NCBI GenBank assembly: GCA_903642215.1
Contig: CAHJWG010000004.1
Coordinates: 62,001 to 126,000, forward strand
Length of the DNA stretch: 64,000 nucleotides
Direction of reading: 5' to 3'
Origin: Sphingobacteriaceae bacterium
GTDB taxonomy: Bacteria; Bacteroidota; Bacteroidia; Sphingobacteriales; Sphingobacteriaceae
The position numbers and the translations under genes are program-made. Positions 61,553 through 64,000 of the stretch are shown here, piece after piece. Every line of letters starts with the position of its first letter. Position 1 is the stretch's first letter. Under the pieces are notes generated by a model. The model saw nothing but the letters and a program-made list of their open reading frames with translations, made no database searches and was not told where the DNA came from.

Positions 61553-62101
61553 ATGAAAATTTACACCAAAACCGGTGATGCCGGCTTTACTTCGCTTATC
61601 GGCGGCACACGCGTTCCAAAATATCATTTACGGATTGAAAGTTACGGTACAATAGACGAGTTGAACAGTTATATCGGCTTGATCCGTGATCAGGGAATTA
61701 ATGAAAATGACCGTTTTATGCTGAAGGAAATCCAGGACAGGTTGTTTACAATTGGTTCTTCACTGGCATCCGAGCCGGAGAAAGCAAAGATGAAAATCCC
61801 GGATTTGCATCAGCTGGACATCGAATTATTGGAAACAGAAATGGATAAAATGGAAGCTAATTTACCTCAACTGAAACATTTTATCCTGCCTGGTGGTAAT
61901 AATGCCATTTCGTTTTGTCATTTAGCACGATGTGTTTGCCGGCGTGCCGAGCGGATTACCATACAGTTGTCAGAAGATAGTTTTGTGGAGGAAAAGGTGA
62001 AAATTTACTTGAACAGATTGAGTGATTACCTGTTCATGCTGGCAAGAAAGATTGGTTATGAGCAAAATATAGCAGAAAACACCTGGATTCCGAGGAATTA
62101 A
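61553..62101 (+). CDS. Cob(I)yrinic acid a,c-diamide adenosyltransferase, PduO type
   Basis: About 182 residues from the ATG at 61553 (MKIYTKTGDAGFTSLIGGTR), the standard N-terminus that binds ATP. Helical bundle with YGTIDELNSYIGLIR, the CRRAERITIQLSED segment and the tail LNRLSDYLFMLARKIG are diagnostic. Makes adenosylcobalamin. Upstream ATG at 61511 is atypical and in the repeat. Confidence 0.94.
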   Translation: MKIYTKTGDAGFTSLIGGTRVPKYHLRIESYGTIDELNSYIGLIRDQGINENDRFMLKEIQDRLFTIGSSLASEPEKAKMKIPDLHQLDIELLETEMDKMEANLPQLKHFILPGGNNAISFCHLARCVCRRAERITIQLSEDSFVEEKVKIYLNRLSDYLFMLARKIGYEQNIAENTWIPRN

Positions 62102-62137
62102 TGCTTTGAAAATGCTAATTATCAAAATTTAATATTA

Positions 62138-62145
62138 TACTTTTG
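62138..62145 (+). promoter_or_regulatory. -7 box for the DUF2795 gene
   Basis: TACTTTTG, matching TAnnTTTG, 27 bp before the ATG at 62173. Confidence 0.5.
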
Positions 62146-62172
62146 CAAACTTTTAAAAAATAGATTTTTATT

Positions 62173-62394
62173 ATGTATTGGACACTTGAACTGGCATCGC
62201 ATTTAGAGGATGCACCATGGCCTGCAACTAAAGATGAACTGATTGACTATGCAATCCGTTCCGGAGCACCGGTTGAGGTAATAGAAAATTTACAGGCATT
62301 GGAAGATGACGGCGAGCCGTATGAAAATATAGAAGAGATTTGGCCTGATTATCCTACAAAAGACGATTTCTTTTTTAATGAAGACGAATATTAG
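62173..62394 (+). CDS. DUF2795 domain-containing small protein
   Basis: 73 residues, acidic, beginning MYWTLELASHLEDAPWPATK then DELIDYAIRSGAPVEVIENL and ending DDFFFNEDEY. This WPATKDEL/GAP layout is DUF2795. It is an abundant small Bacteroidota protein of unknown function. Confidence 0.88.
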   Translation: MYWTLELASHLEDAPWPATKDELIDYAIRSGAPVEVIENLQALEDDGEPYENIEEIWPDYPTKDDFFFNEDEY

Positions 62395-62524
62395 TTAAAA
62401 AACAATAATAATCCGTTGATAGATTAACCAGTATTTATCCTGAACAAAATTTTATCAGATTTTTGGAACAGTTGTAGTATAATGTTGTTTAAGAAAAATC
62501 TACTTAAACTTAAACACAAAAATC

Positions 62525-62686
62525 ATGGGAAATTTACTTTATCTAATCGCGGTGATTCTGGTAATTATCTGGGCTGTAGGCTTCTTGTTTCACGGGCTTG
62601 GAACTTTCGGCGATGGCGGATTAATACATGCACTACTGGTTATAGCCATTATTATTGTATTGTTAAAAGTGATCAGAAGAGCTTAA
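62525..62686 (+). CDS. lmo0937-type small membrane protein
   Basis: A 53-residue ORF missed by length cut-offs: MGNLLYLIAVILVIIWAVGF then LFHGLGTFGDGGLIHALLVI and AIIIVLLKVIRRA. Two TM helices joined by a Gly-rich turn match the lmo0937 family of tiny membrane proteins, often stress-induced. It is preceded by AAACACAAAAATC and followed by a terminator. Confidence 0.78.
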   Translation: MGNLLYLIAVILVIIWAVGFLFHGLGTFGDGGLIHALLVIAIIIVLLKVIRRA

Positions 62687-62700
62687 AAACTATTTGCTTA

Positions 62701-62728
62701 AAAAAAGCCGCTGTTAATCAGCGGCTTT
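62701..62728. terminator. Convergent terminator overlapping the ispD stop
   Basis: AAAGCCGCTG and CAGCGGCTTT form a perfect 10-bp stem. The right arm is the 3' coding end of ispD (its TGA stop lies at 62718-62720). Confidence 0.85.
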
Positions 62729-63395
62729 CTTCTTTTAAAATCAATTCTGCAACCTGCAGATCAATCGGAAAAGTTATTTTGAAATTATCAGGATCTCCCG
62801 GCAATAAATTTATTTGTACGCCCGAACTTTCTACCACGCTTGCATCATCAGTAAAATTTTCCTGATATTCTTGTTCGTAAGCTTTTTTTAACAATTGAGA
62901 TTGGAATGTTTGCGGCGTTTGCACTAAAAAAACCTGATTCCGGTTCAGGCTTTTAGAAATTCCGTCAGCTTCCTGCAAACGTACCGAATCTTTACTTGGC
63001 ACAGCAACTACTGCATTACCATTATTTAAAGCTTTTTCGTAAGCTTCGGCAATAATATTTACGTTAATTAAAGGCCGGACAGCATCATGAATGGCAACAA
63101 CAGAAGTTTCCTCAATTAAATCCAATGCTTCTTTTACACTATAAAATCTGGTGCTTCCACCTGCAACCAATTTATGTTTGATATTGAACTGATATTTTCG
63201 ACACAAATCCTTCCAAGAATCAAAATACTGTTTATTTAGCACGACTATAATTTCCGGTTTTTGCGGAGAAGCAAAAAAAGCAGAAATTGTGTGCATAATC
63301 ACCGGCTTGCCGTTCAGTATTAAAAACTGTTTGGGGAGCGAGGCATTCATTCTCGTTCCGGAGCCTCCTGCAACAATTACGGCATAATATTTCAT
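62718..63395 (-). CDS. ispD: 2-C-methyl-D-erythritol 4-phosphate cytidylyltransferase
   Basis: About 225 residues from the ATG at 63393-63395 (MKYYAVIVAGGSGTRMNASL); the longer frame to 63446 merely translates an intergenic element (MILLLS). Couples MEP with CTP in the non-mevalonate isoprenoid pathway. VAGGSGTRM (CTP), VAIHDAVRPL, DSVRLQEADG and the QTPQTFQSQLLKKAYEQ motif are present. An element copy lies inside the gene at 63126. Confidence 0.95.
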   Translation of the reverse strand: MKYYAVIVAGGSGTRMNASLPKQFLILNGKPVIMHTISAFFASPQKPEIIVVLNKQYFDSWKDLCRKYQFNIKHKLVAGGSTRFYSVKEALDLIEETSVVAIHDAVRPLINVNIIAEAYEKALNNGNAVVAVPSKDSVRLQEADGISKSLNRNQVFLVQTPQTFQSQLLKKAYEQEYQENFTDDASVVESSGVQINLLPGDPDNFKITFPIDLQVAELILKEESR

Positions 63396-63429
63396 CGTTG
63401 TTGCAAGAGTGTATTGAAGTTTTTTAGGT

Positions 63430-63442
63430 GATAAAAGAAGTA
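63430..63442 (+). repeat. TAAAAGAAGYA element between ispD and queA
   Basis: TTTTAGGTGATAAAAGAAGT then A, the full extended consensus, abutting the queA stop on the minus strand. Confidence 0.85.
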
Positions 63443-64000
63443 TCAAATAATCAGCATGGCATCACCGTAACTGTAAAAACGATATTTTTCTTTAATGGCA
63501 ACTTCATAAGCATTCATCACATGATCGTAACCGCCAAAAGCAGAAACCATCATCAGTAAAGTAGATTCCGGCGTGTGGAAATTAGTAATCATGGAGTTGG
63601 CAATACTGAAATCGTATGGTGGAAAAATAAATTTACTGGTCCAGTCGTTTGCTGCTTTTAAAGTATGGCTTGCAGAAACTGCAGATTCGATCGACCGCAT
63701 AGAAGTTGTGCCAACCGCACAGATTTTACGTTTATTTTCGATGCCGCGGTTTACAATATCAGCTTGTTTCTGGTCAATAATAAACTGTTCAGAATCCATT
63801 TTGTGCTTAGTTAAATCTTCCACCTCCACCGGGCGAAAGGTTCCTAAACCAACATGCAGCGTTACTTCTGCAAACTCTACACCTTTAAGTTCCAAGCGTT
63901 TTAACAGTTCGCGGCTAAAATGCAAACCTGCGGTTGGTGCCGCAACAGCACCTTCATTTTTGGCAAAAATAGTTTGGTAACGCTCTTTGTCTTCGGCAGT
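63443..64000 (-). CDS. queA: S-adenosylmethionine:tRNA ribosyltransferase-isomerase, C-terminal part
   Basis: The minus-strand frame continues past the right edge, so the N-terminal half is outside. The visible 185 residues contain [20 protein letters not shown] then [33 protein letters not shown] and the end [20 protein letters not shown]. QueA transfers the ribosyl group of SAM to 7-aminomethyl-7-deazaguanine tRNA to form epoxyqueuosine. Confidence 0.95.
   Translation of the reverse strand, partial: TAEDKERYQTIFAKNEGAVAAPTAGLHFSRELLKRLELKGVEFAEVTLHVGLGTFRPVEVEDLTKHKMDSEQFIIDQKQADIVNRGIENKRKICAVGTTSMRSIESAVSASHTLKAANDWTSKFIFPPYDFSIANSMITNFHTPESTLLMMVSAFGGYDHVMNAYEVAIKEKYRFYSYGDAMLII

Noticed and set aside
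62395-62524. RNA gene in the gap after DUF2795
   Set aside because: No stable conserved fold or RNA signature could be seen; no tRNA or rRNA was found anywhere in the window.
62482-62865. 127-codon frame on the plus strand
   Set aside because: It overlaps the lmo0937-type gene in another frame and runs antisense into ispD; the shorter frame at 62525 has a recognisable family pattern.
1444-63442. TAAAAGAAGYA copies as CRISPR repeats or as IS ends
   Set aside because: Spacing is irregular, both orientations occur, and there are no arrays of unique spacers, no transposase and no target duplications visible.

Overview
The window is a stretch of chromosome from a member of the Bacteroidota, most likely the Sphingobacteriaceae (Pedobacter/Mucilaginibacter-like). 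Pointers are a type IX secretion C-terminal sorting domain (CHU_C type), a Bacteroidota-type porin, single-polypeptide MacB/FtsX permeases, families largely confined to this phylum (DUF1599, BT_3928, DUF5606), several TAnnTTTG promoter boxes, and moderately low GC. The genus is inferred from gene content, not established.

Layout. 1-8.7 kb: porin (5' truncated), a secreted GATase-like protein, cyclophilin, DUF5606 protein, a zinc/cation efflux protein, RlmH, a membrane MutS-like ATPase, and a Panacea (SocA-like) protein coupled to a small membrane protein that carries an in-frame stop. 8.9-19.7 kb: FtsX permease, orphan PD-(D/E)XK nuclease, PKD/T9SS adhesin-like protein, aconitase, TlpA-like thioredoxin, and an antitoxin with a truncated toxin. 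19.7-32 kb: polysaccharide deacetylase, GpsA, small envelope proteins, Ndk, DHH phosphoesterase, two tandem FKBP isomerases, TatD, asparaginase, zinc peptidase, lipocalin, and a PAS histidine kinase with an unusual C-terminal domain. 32-42 kb: aldo/keto reductase with HxlR regulator, shikimate kinase, a GMC oxidoreductase with its gluconate-dehydrogenase subunit-3-like partner, an OppB-type permease, an OLD/PARIS-like ATPase, BT_3928 and DUF1599. 42-47 kb: folP, two thioredoxin-like proteins, and a 100-bp duplication of the folP 3' end. 47-51 kb: a sulfur-handling cluster (persulfide dioxygenase-rhodanese, two YeeE/YedE halves, TauE/SafE, Crp/Fnr). 52-64 kb: Mla lipid-transport operon, YtxH, cysteine biosynthesis pair, KdsB, deoxynucleoside kinase, TrpS, PlsC-GatC, PduO-type adenosyltransferase, DUF2795, a tiny lmo0937-type membrane protein, IspD and QueA (truncated by the window end).

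The most striking signal is not a gene. A short element, core TAAAAGAAGYA and usually preceded by TTTTA plus 4-6 bases so that TTTTA/TAAAA can pair, occurs more than 30 times on both strands. About 25 copies are intergenic. Many sit directly at gene 3' ends in sense orientation, sometimes supplying the stop codon, and some form head-to-head pairs. Other dispersed palindromic repeats lie between genes as well, so intergenic space here is largely built of small repeats. The second signal is a 97% identical 100-bp direct repeat of the folP 3' end flanking an AT-rich thioredoxin gene, which looks like an insertion or duplication scar.

No rRNA, tRNA, CRISPR array, IS element or prophage was seen.
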